From: Nannocystis pusilla
GTDB taxonomy: Bacteria > Myxococcota_A > Polyangia > Nannocystales > Nannocystaceae
Direction of reading: 5' to 3'
DNA length: 64,000 bases
Assembly (NCBI RefSeq): GCF_026626665.1
Contig: NZ_JAPNKE010000002.1
Span: 6,363,168 to 6,427,167 of the forward strand
This document shows, in pieces, positions 1 to 9,252 of the stretch. The position numbers and the translations under genes were made by a program. Position 1 is the first letter of the stretch, and each line of letters opens with the position of its first letter. The notes below the pieces were generated by a model. The model was not told the DNA's origin. It made no database searches and saw only the letters and a program-made list of their open reading frames with translations.

Positions 1-57
1 ACGCAGGACGTCGAGCTGAGCAACTTCACCGGCACGAACCAGATCTTCGTGCACTGA
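1..57 (+). CDS. 3' end of an unidentified gene
   Basis: The first 57 bases read as an open frame of 18 codons ending in TGA. The frame enters from outside the window, so only the C-terminus is visible, ending in the residues TNQIFVH. Nothing in so short a piece identifies a family. It is followed by about 270 bases without a convincing gene before the next start codon. It could be a chance open frame, but the clean stop and ordinary amino-acid mix make a gene end the simpler reading. Confidence 0.4.
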   Translation, partial: TQDVELSNFTGTNQIFVH

Positions 58-330
58 GTCGCTCCGAGCAGCGCCCGCGGCCGACGAGGCCGCGAGCGCG
101 GGCGGCTGCCTCGACCGGATCGCAGGCGAGGCAGCCGCGAGAGCACGGAGGCTCGCACCTCCTGCCGACCGGGATATCGTGGTCCCGGCTTGCCCGACGA
201 CTCCCGCTCCCGGATTCGCGCGAGGCCCCGGCTCTGCGCGCGCGGCGCGGGCGGTCGACGGCCGAACCGCGGCGCGCCAAGATTTTTCCGTGCAACGCTC
301 GCGGCTCCGGCGGCATGCAGGGAGTGCATC

Positions 331-1735
331 ATGGCGCATTCGGAGACGACGGCCAGCCTGCTGGCGGACCTACGGTGGCTGCGGCAGTTCGCGCAGGTCC
401 TGGCGCGCGACGGAGACGAGGCTGACGACCTCGTACAGGAGGCGCTCGTGGCCGCGTGGCGGCGCGGGCCGGACAGTGAGGAGTCACTGCGCCCGTGGCT
501 GGCGACGGTGGTGCGAAACCTGTTTCGCATGCGCCTGCGCGCCGACGCCCGACGCGAGCGGCGCGAGCAGACGGTCGAGGGCCGACGTCCGCGCCGGATC
601 CCGACCGCGAGCTCGAGCGCCTGGCGGTGCTGAAGATCCTGCTGAGCGAGATCGAGGCGCTGTCGGCGGAAGACCAGCGGATCCTGATGCGGCGATTCTT
701 CGCAGGCGAGCAGGTGGTCGACATCGGTCGCGAGCTCGGCGTGCCGGCCGCGACGATCCGCTCGCGCCTCCATCGCTCGCTGAAGCGCCTGCGCGACCGC
801 CTGGACTCGCGCTGCGACGGTCGCAAGAGCTGGTGCGCGGCCGTCCTGGCCGGGCCGCCGGCGCTGACGACGACACCGGCGAGCGGGGCGACGAAAGGCG
901 GCAGCATGAGCGTGATCGTGAAGGGGTTGCTCGTGGTCGCGACGGCGGCCACGGCGGGCGTGGCCGGATGGGTGGCGCTGGGCAGGTCGCCGGGCGAATC
1001 ATCACAGATGGTCGAAGAGACAGGCGGCAGGCCGACCGCGAGCGCGACGCCGGCCGCGACCGATGCGGCCGACCCACGGCGCGAGGCCTGGGAGCGGCGC
1101 AAGCGGGAGATCCGTCAGGGGCTGCCGGCGCTCCCGCGACCGGCGCCGACGCCCGCGCGGCCGAGCGACGCCTTGCGAGCGGCCTTCGACGCGTGCATGC
1201 GGGACCTCGGGGCGACGGGCAGCGGCGCGCTGACGATCGACGTGACGGAGATCGGCGCCCCGGACATCGGCACGATCTACGAGTCGGTGGAGATCGTGGA
1301 GACGACCTTTCCCGACGCGGAGGTGCTGACGTGCCTGACGGAGTCGATGCTCGGCTGGGTCGGCGAGGCGCCGGCGGAGAGCTTCGAGCGCCGGCCCCGG
1401 GTCACGCTGGTGCTCGGGGAGCCGGCCGACGACGCGGAGAAGGAGCGCCGGCAATTCGAGGCGATCGTCGGGGCGCACGTGCGCGAGATCCAGTTCTGCG
1501 AGAAGAAGGCGCCGGGCAGCCAGGGCCGGATGACGCTGCTGTGGACGATGGGCGCGCCGCAGGACAACGTGCTGCGCGCGCAGACGGTGACGCCGACGGT
1601 GTCGGAGGTGCCGCAGGCGATCGTCGACTGCGCGGTGGAGCGGGGGCTCGCTGGGCGTTCCCGGCGAAGATGGCGGAGAAGTCCTACGAATACGCATTCG
1701 TACTACCGATCGCGGCGCCGAGGGCCGCCCCGTAG
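331..1735 (+). CDS. ECF-type sigma factor joined to a TM segment and AgmX-like exported tail (two apparent frameshifts)
   Basis: The ATG at 331 follows an AGGGAG-like ribosome site. Residues about 10-75 are a sigma-70 region 2 (DEADDLVQEALVAAWRR, then WLATVVRNLFRMRLR). Region 4 follows with LSAEDQRILMRRFF and the helix-turn-helix VDIGRELGVPAATIRSRL. The same frame then runs without a stop into a transmembrane helix (about 910-985) and a Pro/Ala-rich exported part. That part ends in a domain like the C-terminus of AgmX/TonB-like myxobacterial proteins (EIQFCEKK, a conserved Cys pair, and RWAFPA near the end). Two frame changes are needed, near 585 and near 1650, each explained by one missing base. 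As read, one protein would link promoter recognition to an envelope domain. The tail could instead be a separate gene starting at 906 with ATG. The family role is transcription initiation; the signal sensed is unknown. Confidence 0.7.
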
Positions 1736-1938
1736 CGCCGCGCGCGTGCCGGGCGGATCGCGCGCAGGCCGACCTCATCGTCCGCTCGGCGCCGGGCCAT
1801 CCTCATCGCCTCTCCGGCTCGTGCACAGCGCGGGACGGCTCGTCGTAAGCGCGCGACGGCTCGTCGGGAACGAATGGCAGGGCGTGTCGCCCGCTGCGAG
1901 AGTCGGAGGAACCCCTGACCCTCGAAACGGAGCCCGGC

Positions 1939-3361
1939 ATGCTTCAACCTCCCCTCCGCAGCGACCGCAAGCCGGCCGCGGGCGCACGCAATCACTCCTC
2001 CCTGGCGGCGCTGGGCGCCATCGCCCTGCTCGCCACGAGCGCTTGTGGCACCCAGACCGAGCCGGCCGTCACCGTCGAGCCGCTCTTCAAGGAGGCCTTC
2101 CAGAAGACCAATGGCCGCTCCTGCGCCACCTGCCACGTGCCCGAGGACGACTTCACCCTGACGCCCGACCACGTCGCTCGCTTGCTCGCGACGAACCCGG
2201 ACGATCCGCTGTTCGCCGCGATCGACGCCGACGACCCCACCGCCGAGACGTTGACCTTCGAGCACCTCAAGAAGGGGCTCGTGCGCGTGTGGCTCACCTT
2301 GCCTGCCAACATGGACGTGATCGACGACGCGGGGAACGTGACCACACCGCCCGATCGCAAGATATTCGTGTGGCGCGGAGTGCCCTCGATCGCCGACTCG
2401 GTGTTGACGCCCCCTATCAATTGGACGGACGCGAGGAGACCCTCGAATCGCAGGCGCAAGGCGCCCTCACGGGGCACAGCGGAGGAGGCACGGCGAGCAA
2501 GGCCGAGCTCGCGCGGATCGCCGAGTTCGAGCGCAGCGTCTTCTCGTCGGACCGCGCGCGCGCGGTCGCCGACGAGCTCGCGAGCGGGGTCGCATTCGAC
2601 GACGTGAGCGACGTCGAGGCTTCGATGGAGCTGTCGCCCGAAGAGGAGCGCGGCAGGGAGGTCTACGAGAAGGTGTGCGCGTCCTGTCACGGGGGCGCCA
2701 ACAAGGCCACGATCGTCGATCGCGCCGTCCACGATCTGGCCTTCCCGGCGCTCAAACCCGACGGCAACGTGCTGTTCGAGGTCCCGGCGACGGATCCCCC
2801 GAGGCCGGTGCTCGCGGCTCAGCCCGAGAACGAGTTTATCAACATCGGCTCGGCGATGGAGAACTTCCTGGTCCAGCTGGGCGCCACCGAACACGAGAGC
2901 TTCACGAAAGACCTGAGCTTCCCGGCCTACCGGTTTCGCTTTTACAAGGACGCCGCGCGCACGGAGGTCGCCGCGGACCTGCCTCCGCGCTCCCGCCCGG
3001 CGATCCGTTCTCTGGCGCGCTCGACCCCGACGGCAACCCCGTGACGGGGCCGAATTTCTTCCCGCAGTTCTTTACCACCGACCCGGGGCGCGCGGCGATC
3101 ACGGGGAGCCCTCACGACTTCGAGGCGTTCGACATCCCGACGCTGCGTGGAATCGGGAGGACCGCGCCCTACTGGCACAACAACATCTCGGAGACCCTGG
3201 AAGACGTGGTCTCGCTCTACAGCGACCACCTGCTCGCCAAGTTCCCGTCCCTCACCCTGCCCGGCGAGAAGGAGCCGGACGCGGACGGTGACATCGGCCC
3301 TCCCGAGGCACTCACCAAGGAACAGAAGAGCGACCTGGTCGCATTCTTGCGACGTCTATGA
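1939..3361 (+). CDS. Di-heme cytochrome c peroxidase/MauG-like lipoprotein (two apparent frameshifts)
   Basis: The N-terminus is a lipoprotein signal ending in LLATSAC, so the product should be anchored in the envelope. There are two c-type heme sites: CATCH near residue 63 and CASCH about 190 residues later. Two CxxCH motifs in a protein of about 470 residues, with downstream motifs IPTLRGIGRTAPYWHNN and LTKEQKSDLVAFLRRL, fit the bacterial di-heme peroxidase/MauG family. That family reduces hydrogen peroxide or oxidises a protein partner in the periplasm. The reading frame changes near 2410 (in a run of C) and near 2990, and each change is repaired by one base. The second heme Cys-His is intact. 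No partner gene is adjacent, so the electron donor is unknown. Confidence 0.75.
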
Positions 3362-3583
3362 TCAGAGAGCCGTCGAGCCGCGGGCGCGCGTCGCATGCTC
3401 TGCAGATCGGCGGCTTCGCCACGTCGCGGGTGGCTGGCGGCGCCATGCTCGCGGCCGTCGCAGCGATCGCCATCCGCCTCCACCCGGAGGCGGATGCGCC
3501 GCTGCACCGCTGCGCCTGGCCACGCGCGCGCGTGGTCGAGGTCAAGCCGTCCCAGGCATCAACGTGGCGCGCACGCGGCTGTC

Positions 3584-3612
3584 TTGACATTCATCAAAGC
3601 GGCGGCTAGCTT
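3584..3612 (+). promoter_or_regulatory. Sigma-70-type promoter of the two-component operon
   Basis: TTGACA at 3584-3589 is a perfect -35 hexamer. It is followed after 17 bases by TAGCTT at 3607-3612, which keeps the first two and last bases of a -10 box. The GTG start of the histidine kinase is at 3622, so transcription would begin within a few bases of the start codon and the message would have almost no leader. Confidence 0.55.
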
Positions 3613-3621
3613 GGCGGCGTC

Positions 3622-4726
3622 GTGAGAGGTTCAGCGCTGCAGCGGCCTTCGCTCTTCACGCGAAGGGCATGGCTGATGGCCATGGCATTGGTGACAGGCA
3701 TCGGTCTGCTGCAGACCGCCCCCGAGTTCTTCGAAGGCGAGCACATTGCGAGCATCGCCCTCCGGTTCTTGCTATGGGTGATCGAGACGCCGCTGCAGGT
3801 GTTCGCGTTGTCGGCCATGTTCGAGTACGGCGCCCGACGGCGGTTCAGCTCGGCGAACTCGGTGATCGCCTGCCTCCTCGTCGCAGCGGTCGTCGGGGCG
3901 CTGTTCGCCCTCGCCTTCGTGTTCGTGATCGAAGGGCTCCTGGGTTTCGAGCTCGATGAAAAGGGCCGCTCCGCTCCCGCTCGCCGCGGGGTTCGGCGCC
4001 ATGATCGGCGTGGTCATCGCCGGCATCTGGGGGCTCGCCTTCGTGTCCCCGCACGTGGCCGAACAGGCGCAGCGCCGCGCGCTCGAGACGGAGCAGCTGC
4101 GCTTCGAGGCCGAGCAGCTGCGGGTCTCGTCGGAGATGGCGCGGCTGCGTTCGCAGCTCGAGCCGCATTTCCTCCTCAACACCCTCAACACCATCGCCGG
4201 GCTGGTGACGCAAGATCCGCGCGAGGCCCGGCGCCTGCTCGGGTGCCTCGGAGACCTGTTGCGCGATTCGCTGCAGGGGGACGGCGAGATGCAGACGCTC
4301 GACAAGGAGGTCACCTGGCTCCGGCGTTACGCGGAGATCCTCGAGTCGCGCCACGGGGACGCGATCCGCTTCGAGTGGGACGTCCCTGCCGACGCCGGCG
4401 GCGTGCTGCTGCCGCAGCTGTTGCTGCAACCCCTGCTGGAGAACGCGGTCCAGCATGGCGCGCTGTGTCGGGCCGGCGGCGGCCGGGTGGCCGTGCGTGC
4501 CAAGCTGCTGCGGGGCGCCGGCGCCGGCACGAAGCTCGTGTGCACGGTGACAGACAACGGCCCCGGCCTGCCGACGGGCGAGCCGCGCTCCGGGGCGCTC
4601 GGCCTGCACGCGGTGCGTCGACGACTCGAGCTCCGGTGCCCGGGGTCGGCCTTGCGCCTGCGATCGTCGAGCGAAGGGACCTCGGCGGTCATCGAGGTGC
4701 CCGTGACTGCGGAGGGGACGGTATGA
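3622..4726 (+). CDS. LytS/YehU-type membrane sensor histidine kinase (one apparent frameshift)
   Basis: A GTG start at 3622 opens a protein with several transmembrane helices in the first ~130 residues. A coiled coil (EQAQRRALETEQLRFEAEQL) leads into the His_kinase domain signature LRSQLEPHFLLNTLNTIAGL, where the phospho-accepting His lies in EPHFL. The ATPase follows with LLQPLLENAVQHG and TDNGPGLP. This arrangement is the LytS/YpdA class, which phosphorylates LytTR-domain regulators. Reading moves from frame 1 to frame 2 near 3960 in a GATGAAAAGGG stretch, consistent with one miscounted base. The alternative is two proteins, a membrane part and a kinase starting at 3956. Its stop overlaps the next start by ATGA, so kinase and regulator are co-translated. 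Confidence 0.8.
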
Positions 4727-5517
4727 GCAGCGAGGGCGGCGAGAAGCTGCGTTGCCTGGTCGTCGAGGACGAGTGGGCGGCGCGAAACTACCTGGTCGAG
4801 CTGCTGGAGGGCTCCAATCTGGCGCAGGTCGCGGGCGCCGTCGCGTCCGCGGCAGAAGCTCGGGAGATCCTGCTGGGCGACGGGCGCCTCGCGCTCGACG
4901 TCGTGTTCCTCGACATTCGCCTCTCCGGCGGGCGAAACGAGGGGCTGGAGATCGCGCGCGAGCTCGCGGCGCTGTCCGGGCCGCCATTGCTGGTGTTGGC
5001 GACCGCGTTCAATACCCACGCGCTCGAAGCGTACGACCTCGGGGTCGCCGATTACCTGCTCAAACCATTCACCGAGCAGCGGGTCGAGCGATGCTTGCAG
5101 CGGCTGCGGGCCCGCCGACCGCGGGTACAGCCCGCCGGGCCGCTGCGGATCGCCGCGCGGCGGCAGAAGAGCCTGGTCTTCTTCGACCGCGAGGAGGTGT
5201 GGGCATTCGAGGCGGCCGAGCGCTTGACCCGGGTGCACACCGCCCACGGCGTGTTCGACGTCGACCTGTCGCTGTCCGCGATCGAGGCGTCGTTCGGCCG
5301 CGCGCTCGCTCGCGTCCACCGCAACTGGCTGGTCAACGCGACGCATATCAAGGAGTTCGAGCGCGACGGCGAGACCCGGGTATGGGTGGGCGAAGGACTG
5401 GTGGCGGATGGCCGCGGCATTCATGTGCCGGTCGCCCGCGAGCGCGCGCAACAGCTGCGAGACATGCTGCTCGCCAGCGCGACGGGGCTGCGCCGCGTGG
5501 GCCGTGGCGAGGGCTGA
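4723..5517 (+). CDS. LytTR-type response regulator
   Basis: The ATG at 4723 overlaps the kinase stop (ATGA). Residues about 8-125 are a receiver domain: acidic pocket VVEDEW, phospho-acceptor Asp in VVFLDIRLSGG, Thr in LATAF and Lys in YLLKPF. Residues about 145-250 are a LytTR DNA-binding domain with the typical VWAFEAAERLTRVHTAHG and RVHRNWLVN, where the His-Arg-Asn segment is the family hallmark. The protein should bind direct repeats as a dimer and control transcription when phosphorylated by the kinase upstream. The gene is intact (264 codons). No target gene is adjacent, so the regulon is unknown. Confidence 0.9.
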   Translation: MSSEGGEKLRCLVVEDEWAARNYLVELLEGSNLAQVAGAVASAAEAREILLGDGRLALDVVFLDIRLSGGRNEGLEIARELAALSGPPLLVLATAFNTHALEAYDLGVADYLLKPFTEQRVERCLQRLRARRPRVQPAGPLRIAARRQKSLVFFDREEVWAFEAAERLTRVHTAHGVFDVDLSLSAIEASFGRALARVHRNWLVNATHIKEFERDGETRVWVGEGLVADGRGIHVPVARERAQQLRDMLLASATGLRRVGRGEG

Positions 5518-5524
5518 CTGCCGC

Positions 5525-5911
5525 TCACCGCCGCGGCTCGCTCGGCGCGCCCGCGCTGGCGAGCAGCGCGAAGCCGTCGTCGCACACCATTTCGCGGCCG
5601 CTGCCCGGTTGCCATCCCCTCGCCATCGCCGCCTGGATCAGCCGCGCCGCGAGCGCGGGTCGATTGAGGTTATAGGCGACGCCATCGACGAGGAGCCTGC
5701 CGTCGTACCCGCCCCAGCCCTGGCCCGCGGTGGTGCTCCCGCCCTCACCGTCGACGAAGTGGACCCGCAGCGCGCCGCGGCGCTCGCCCTCCCGCCAGGC
5801 CGAGAAGCGCTCGACGCAGCGGTGATTGCCGTCGACTTCGAGATGCCCGTGCGAGCGCGTCCAGCAGAAGCGCACGCCGTCGATCACGAGCCGCCGTGGG
5901 ACTCCCACCAT
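5525..5911 (-). CDS. Small protein of unknown function
   Basis: This 128-residue frame converges on the response regulator with only 7 bases between the stop codons. It is rich in Trp, Arg and Gly and contains two similar segments, RRLVIDGVRFCWTRSHGHLE near the start and DGRLLVDGVAYNLNRPALAA in the middle. These suggest a small beta-rich repeat. No signal peptide or membrane segment is visible. I do not recognise a family. The natural residue mix and the tight packing against a real gene support it as coding. Confidence 0.6.
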   Translation of the reverse strand: MVGVPRRLVIDGVRFCWTRSHGHLEVDGNHRCVERFSAWREGERRGALRVHFVDGEGGSTTAGQGWGGYDGRLLVDGVAYNLNRPALAARLIQAAMARGWQPGSGREMVCDDGFALLASAGAPSEPRR

Positions 5912-6104
5912 GGCGAGGGTAGCCGCACGCGACGCCGCCGGTCAACGAGCGCCCGGACGCGTCCTGTGTCCGCCAAAATCGCGACGGGTCACTGCAATTG
6001 CCGAGGCCGGCGAGAAAGGGCGGGTTCGACCCGTAAGCGCGTTCTTGGGGCTGCGGGCGAGCGATGACCCGGGCGGTTCGACGACCTCTGCCGCCCCGGG
6101 GCCC

Positions 6105-7304
6105 TCACCCGGAGATCGATCGCAGCAGCTCGCGGATCTGCTCGGCCTGCAGCAGCATGCCGTAGGTCTTCGTGCCGGGGATGAAGCGGACCAGCAGGCC
6201 GACGACCTCGCCCTGCGCGGACAGCAGCGGGGCGCCGCTGGTGCCGCCGAGGACGAGGTCGGGGCGATCGAAGGCGACGACGCCGAGGCCGCGATCGTCG
6301 GCGACCTTGACCGCGCGGTGCAGCCGCCGGGTCCGCGGGGCGCCGGCTCGCACCGAACCGGCGAGGAACACGACGTCGCCGGGGATCGGGCTGCGGGCCG
6401 CCAATCGCAGCAGCGGCAGCCCGTGGCCGGCGGGCAGCGCGAATGCACAGAGGTCGCGGGTCGGGTCGTCGCCGGTGGCGCCGGAAATCACCAGAGAGCG
6501 GCCGGCGACGCCGGTCGGCGCGCCGTCGAATGGGTCGGTCAGATTCACCGATTCGACGAAGCGGTCCATGAGCTCGCCGGGGACGGCCTTCGAGAGGCCG
6601 CCGGCGGGGCCGAACAAATGCTGGCAGGAGACGAGCAGGTCGCGACCGAGCTCGGGGAAGGCGAGCGGGAAGGCGGAGCCGGCGGCGAACGGGCCGACCA
6701 CCGAGACGAACTCGGGCTTGTTGACGGCGCCGCGCGCGAGCGTCGGCGCGCCGGGGTCGTCGGCGTCGTCCTCCTGTTCGGGCTCGCCGTCGTCCCAGAA
6801 GCGGGCGTAGAGGCGCGGCAGGTGCTCGCGCAGCAGCTCGCGGGTGAACGTGGCGCCCTTCAGGCGATCGGCGGGCCAGGTCGACTGGCCGTCGATCTCG
6901 ACGCGGTGCGGGCTGCCCGCGAGCTCGCGGCCCTGCGAGCGCTCGTAGGCGACGGCGGCGGCGCCGAGCATCGCCTCGCAGCTCGGGGGTTCCTTCAATG
7001 GTAGGTCGGCGAGCGAATCGGGGTCGTGGATCGCGGCCATGTAGACGCGTTCGCCCTGCGCGATCAGCCAGCCGCGGAAATAGTCGAAGCCGTCGTCCGA
7101 GCAGCCGCCCATGATCGTGTACGCGGCCGCCCACAGCTCGCGGCGACGGGCAGCGCCCTGATGGGCCCAATACCAGGCGTCGAACGCGGCGATGTCGTCG
7201 GCGGGCAAGGCGGCGAGCAGCTCGACGAGCGCCGCGGCGGTGCGGCGCGTGCCGGCGTCGCTGCGAGCCGCGTCGATCAAGTTCCAGAAGCGTGTCCGGT
7301 CCAC
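6105..7304 (-). CDS. DUF4240-like domain joined to a trypsin-like (S1-type) domain
   Basis: The GTG at 7304 is chosen because the protein then begins VDRTRFWNLIDAAR, the usual start of DUF4240 proteins. Residues 1-~130 match that domain (FWNLIDAAR, WYWAHQGA, FRGWLIAQG). After an acidic linker, residues ~190-395 resemble a trypsin-like fold: a segment with CQHLFGP, an Asp-containing strand (DLCAFALPAG) and the catalytic-Ser type motif LGGTSGAPLLSAQGEVVGLL. The His-Asp-Ser order is plausible, but the His in SCQHLF is a tentative choice. There is no signal peptide, so it probably acts in the cytoplasm. A longer frame open to 7400 exists but lacks family support. Confidence 0.7.
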   Translation of the reverse strand: MDRTRFWNLIDAARSDAGTRRTAAALVELLAALPADDIAAFDAWYWAHQGAARRRELWAAAYTIMGGCSDDGFDYFRGWLIAQGERVYMAAIHDPDSLADLPLKEPPSCEAMLGAAAVAYERSQGRELAGSPHRVEIDGQSTWPADRLKGATFTRELLREHLPRLYARFWDDGEPEQEDDADDPGAPTLARGAVNKPEFVSVVGPFAAGSAFPLAFPELGRDLLVSCQHLFGPAGGLSKAVPGELMDRFVESVNLTDPFDGAPTGVAGRSLVISGATGDDPTRDLCAFALPAGHGLPLLRLAARSPIPGDVVFLAGSVRAGAPRTRRLHRAVKVADDRGLGVVAFDRPDLVLGGTSGAPLLSAQGEVVGLLVRFIPGTKTYGMLLQAEQIRELLRSISG

Positions 7305-7598
7305 GGTTGCTGGGTAGCTCGATACAAGCGGCGACACAAGACCCGACGCATTCCGCGCGGATTCGCCCGCGGGCCGGGACCTTTCCGCAGGTCCTCTCAA
7401 TCGCGTACCAGGGCTCGCGGCGGCATGGATCGCGGTGCTTGTCCCTGACCCCGATCGCGGCCGTCGTCGGCGACCGCCACACGTCGTCGCCGTACGTCGA
7501 AAGATCGAACCCGGTGGAATCGCCTCGATCGTGGGGCCGTACGCCGGCTCGACACGCCCCGCGCTCGCGTTCGACGGGGAGCTCGACCTCGCCGTCGC

Positions 7599-9029
7599 TC
7601 AGCCGATATCGAGCTTCTTCATCAATCGCTTGAGCTGATCGCGGCTGCGCAGGCCGAGGAGCCGCCAGGCCTTCTCGCGGACCCCGCCGCACTGCTCGAG
7701 CGCCGCGACGATCTGCTCGCGCGTCAGGTCGGCCGGCTCGGTGCTCGGCTCCGGCAGTCGCGGCGCGGCGCCCCGGGCCTCGAGATCCGGCGGCGCGGTG
7801 AGGCGATCGCCGACGCTGGCCGCGATCGACCGCAACAGCAGCGCCTTCAGCTCCCGCACGTGCCCCTTGTAGGGGTGATGGACGAGCGCGCCGATCAGGC
7901 CCGCGTCGGGCAGCGGCGGGCCGTCGCCGCCCGAACGGCGAGCGGAGAGGCCCTCGACGGGCGCGTCGCGGAGGAGGTGGCGGACGAGCAGCGGGATATC
8001 CTCGGGGCGCTCGTCGAGCCCGGGGACCGCGACGGTGTGGATAAAGCGGGCGCGGAGGTCGTGCTTGAGGTCGTCCGGGTCGCGGTTGGTCGCGCAGACG
8101 AAGCGGACATCGACGGTCCGGCTGCCGGCCTCGCCGAGCCGCGTGTATTGCCCGCAGTCCATGACGCGCAGCAAGTGGGCCTGATGCGCGTGCGGCAGCT
8201 CGCCGATCTCGTCGAGGAAGAGGGTGCCTTCGTGGGCCTCGCCGAGCATCCCGACGCGGTCGGGCGCCCCGGGGTGCGGGTAGTCCTTGATGTTGCCGTA
8301 CAGCTCGGCGTCGAGCAGGCTCTCGGGGATGGTGGTGGCATTGCGCGCGACCAGCGTGCGCCGCCCCGATCGCTGGTGGATCGCGCGGACGATGAGCTCC
8401 TTGCCGGCGCCGCTCGGCCCGTGGACGAGCACGTGCTCGCCCTGCGACGCGACGAACGCGAGCGCGTACCGGAGCGCCCACGCGGCCGCGGACTCGCCGA
8501 CCATGCCGAACGCGTCGGCCTCGCCGAACGGGAACGGCTCGACGCCCGCCGGCTCGCGCGGCCAGTCGCTCGGGCGGTGGGTGTAGAGCAGCGAGAAGCG
8601 ATCGACCGCCGTGACGACGTCGCCCGGCACGACCACCGCGCTGTCGACGTCGTGGCCGTTGACCTGCAGCCCGCCGCGTCCGAGCTGCTCGACCAGCAGC
8701 GCGCCGTCGGCGTGCGGGACGATGCGGAGCTGCCAGCGCGAGACTCGGCCGTCGCGCAGGGCGCCGGTCACGGTCCGCTCGAACGGGCGGAGGCGAGTCA
8801 GGACCAGGGGCAAGGCGCCGTCCTCGCCCGGCTCGACGGCGCGGCCGAGAGTGAACGGCCCGTCCACGCCCGGCGGGAGACAGGCCACCTCGCCGACGCG
8901 CTCGGGCTCCTCCAGTGACCACACGAGGGCGAGCGCCGGGGTCATCTTCTGCGCGCCGCCCCCTCGCTCCCGCGGCGAGACGCGGTCGTCCCAGGTCGAC
9001 TCGTGCGGCGCGCGCAGGGTCATCGCCAC
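7599..9029 (-). CDS. FHA domain-AAA+ transcriptional regulator lacking the GAFTGA loop
   Basis: Residues ~55-150 form an FHA domain that reads phospho-threonine (FTLGRA, SRWQLRI, NGHDV, GDVV). Residues ~165-390 are the AAA+ module of bacterial enhancer-binding proteins, with Walker A GPSGAGKE, Walker B GTLFLDEIGELP and sensor/Arg region FVCATNRD. The C-terminus carries a FIS-type helix-turn-helix (VREKAWRLLGLRSRDQLKRL). The sigma-54 contact loop GAFTGA is replaced by DYPHPGAP. Such proteins are common in myxobacteria and may not activate sigma-54 in the standard way. The gene is divergent from a large Ser/Thr kinase, a likely source of the phospho-Thr signal. Confidence 0.85.
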   Translation of the reverse strand: MAMTLRAPHESTWDDRVSPRERGGGAQKMTPALALVWSLEEPERVGEVACLPPGVDGPFTLGRAVEPGEDGALPLVLTRLRPFERTVTGALRDGRVSRWQLRIVPHADGALLVEQLGRGGLQVNGHDVDSAVVVPGDVVTAVDRFSLLYTHRPSDWPREPAGVEPFPFGEADAFGMVGESAAAWALRYALAFVASQGEHVLVHGPSGAGKELIVRAIHQRSGRRTLVARNATTIPESLLDAELYGNIKDYPHPGAPDRVGMLGEAHEGTLFLDEIGELPHAHQAHLLRVMDCGQYTRLGEAGSRTVDVRFVCATNRDPDDLKHDLRARFIHTVAVPGLDERPEDIPLLVRHLLRDAPVEGLSARRSGGDGPPLPDAGLIGALVHHPYKGHVRELKALLLRSIAASVGDRLTAPPDLEARGAAPRLPEPSTEPADLTREQIVAALEQCGGVREKAWRLLGLRSRDQLKRLMKKLDIG

Positions 9030-9252
9030 GGCAGTCTACCCCACCTCCCGCGGCCGCAGCCGGACGCCGCGCGCGACGGCGCCGGCGCCGGCGCGCCCGC
9101 GAGGGCCGCTCGCGAGTGTGGGCGCCCGCAGGCTCCGACGCGCCCTCGCCCGTCGCGCCGCGAGCCCGGACAGGTGCACAGGAGCTGCGCGAGCGCCTTC
9201 GAACCGATGGCGTGCTGCCGGCGCCGTTCGGCATACTGCGCGGTGGCGCGGC

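Noticed and set aside
3358..3609. Small open frames between the cytochrome and kinase genes
   Set aside because: Overlapping frames on both strands, no ribosome site or family match, and the promoter of the next operon lies inside.
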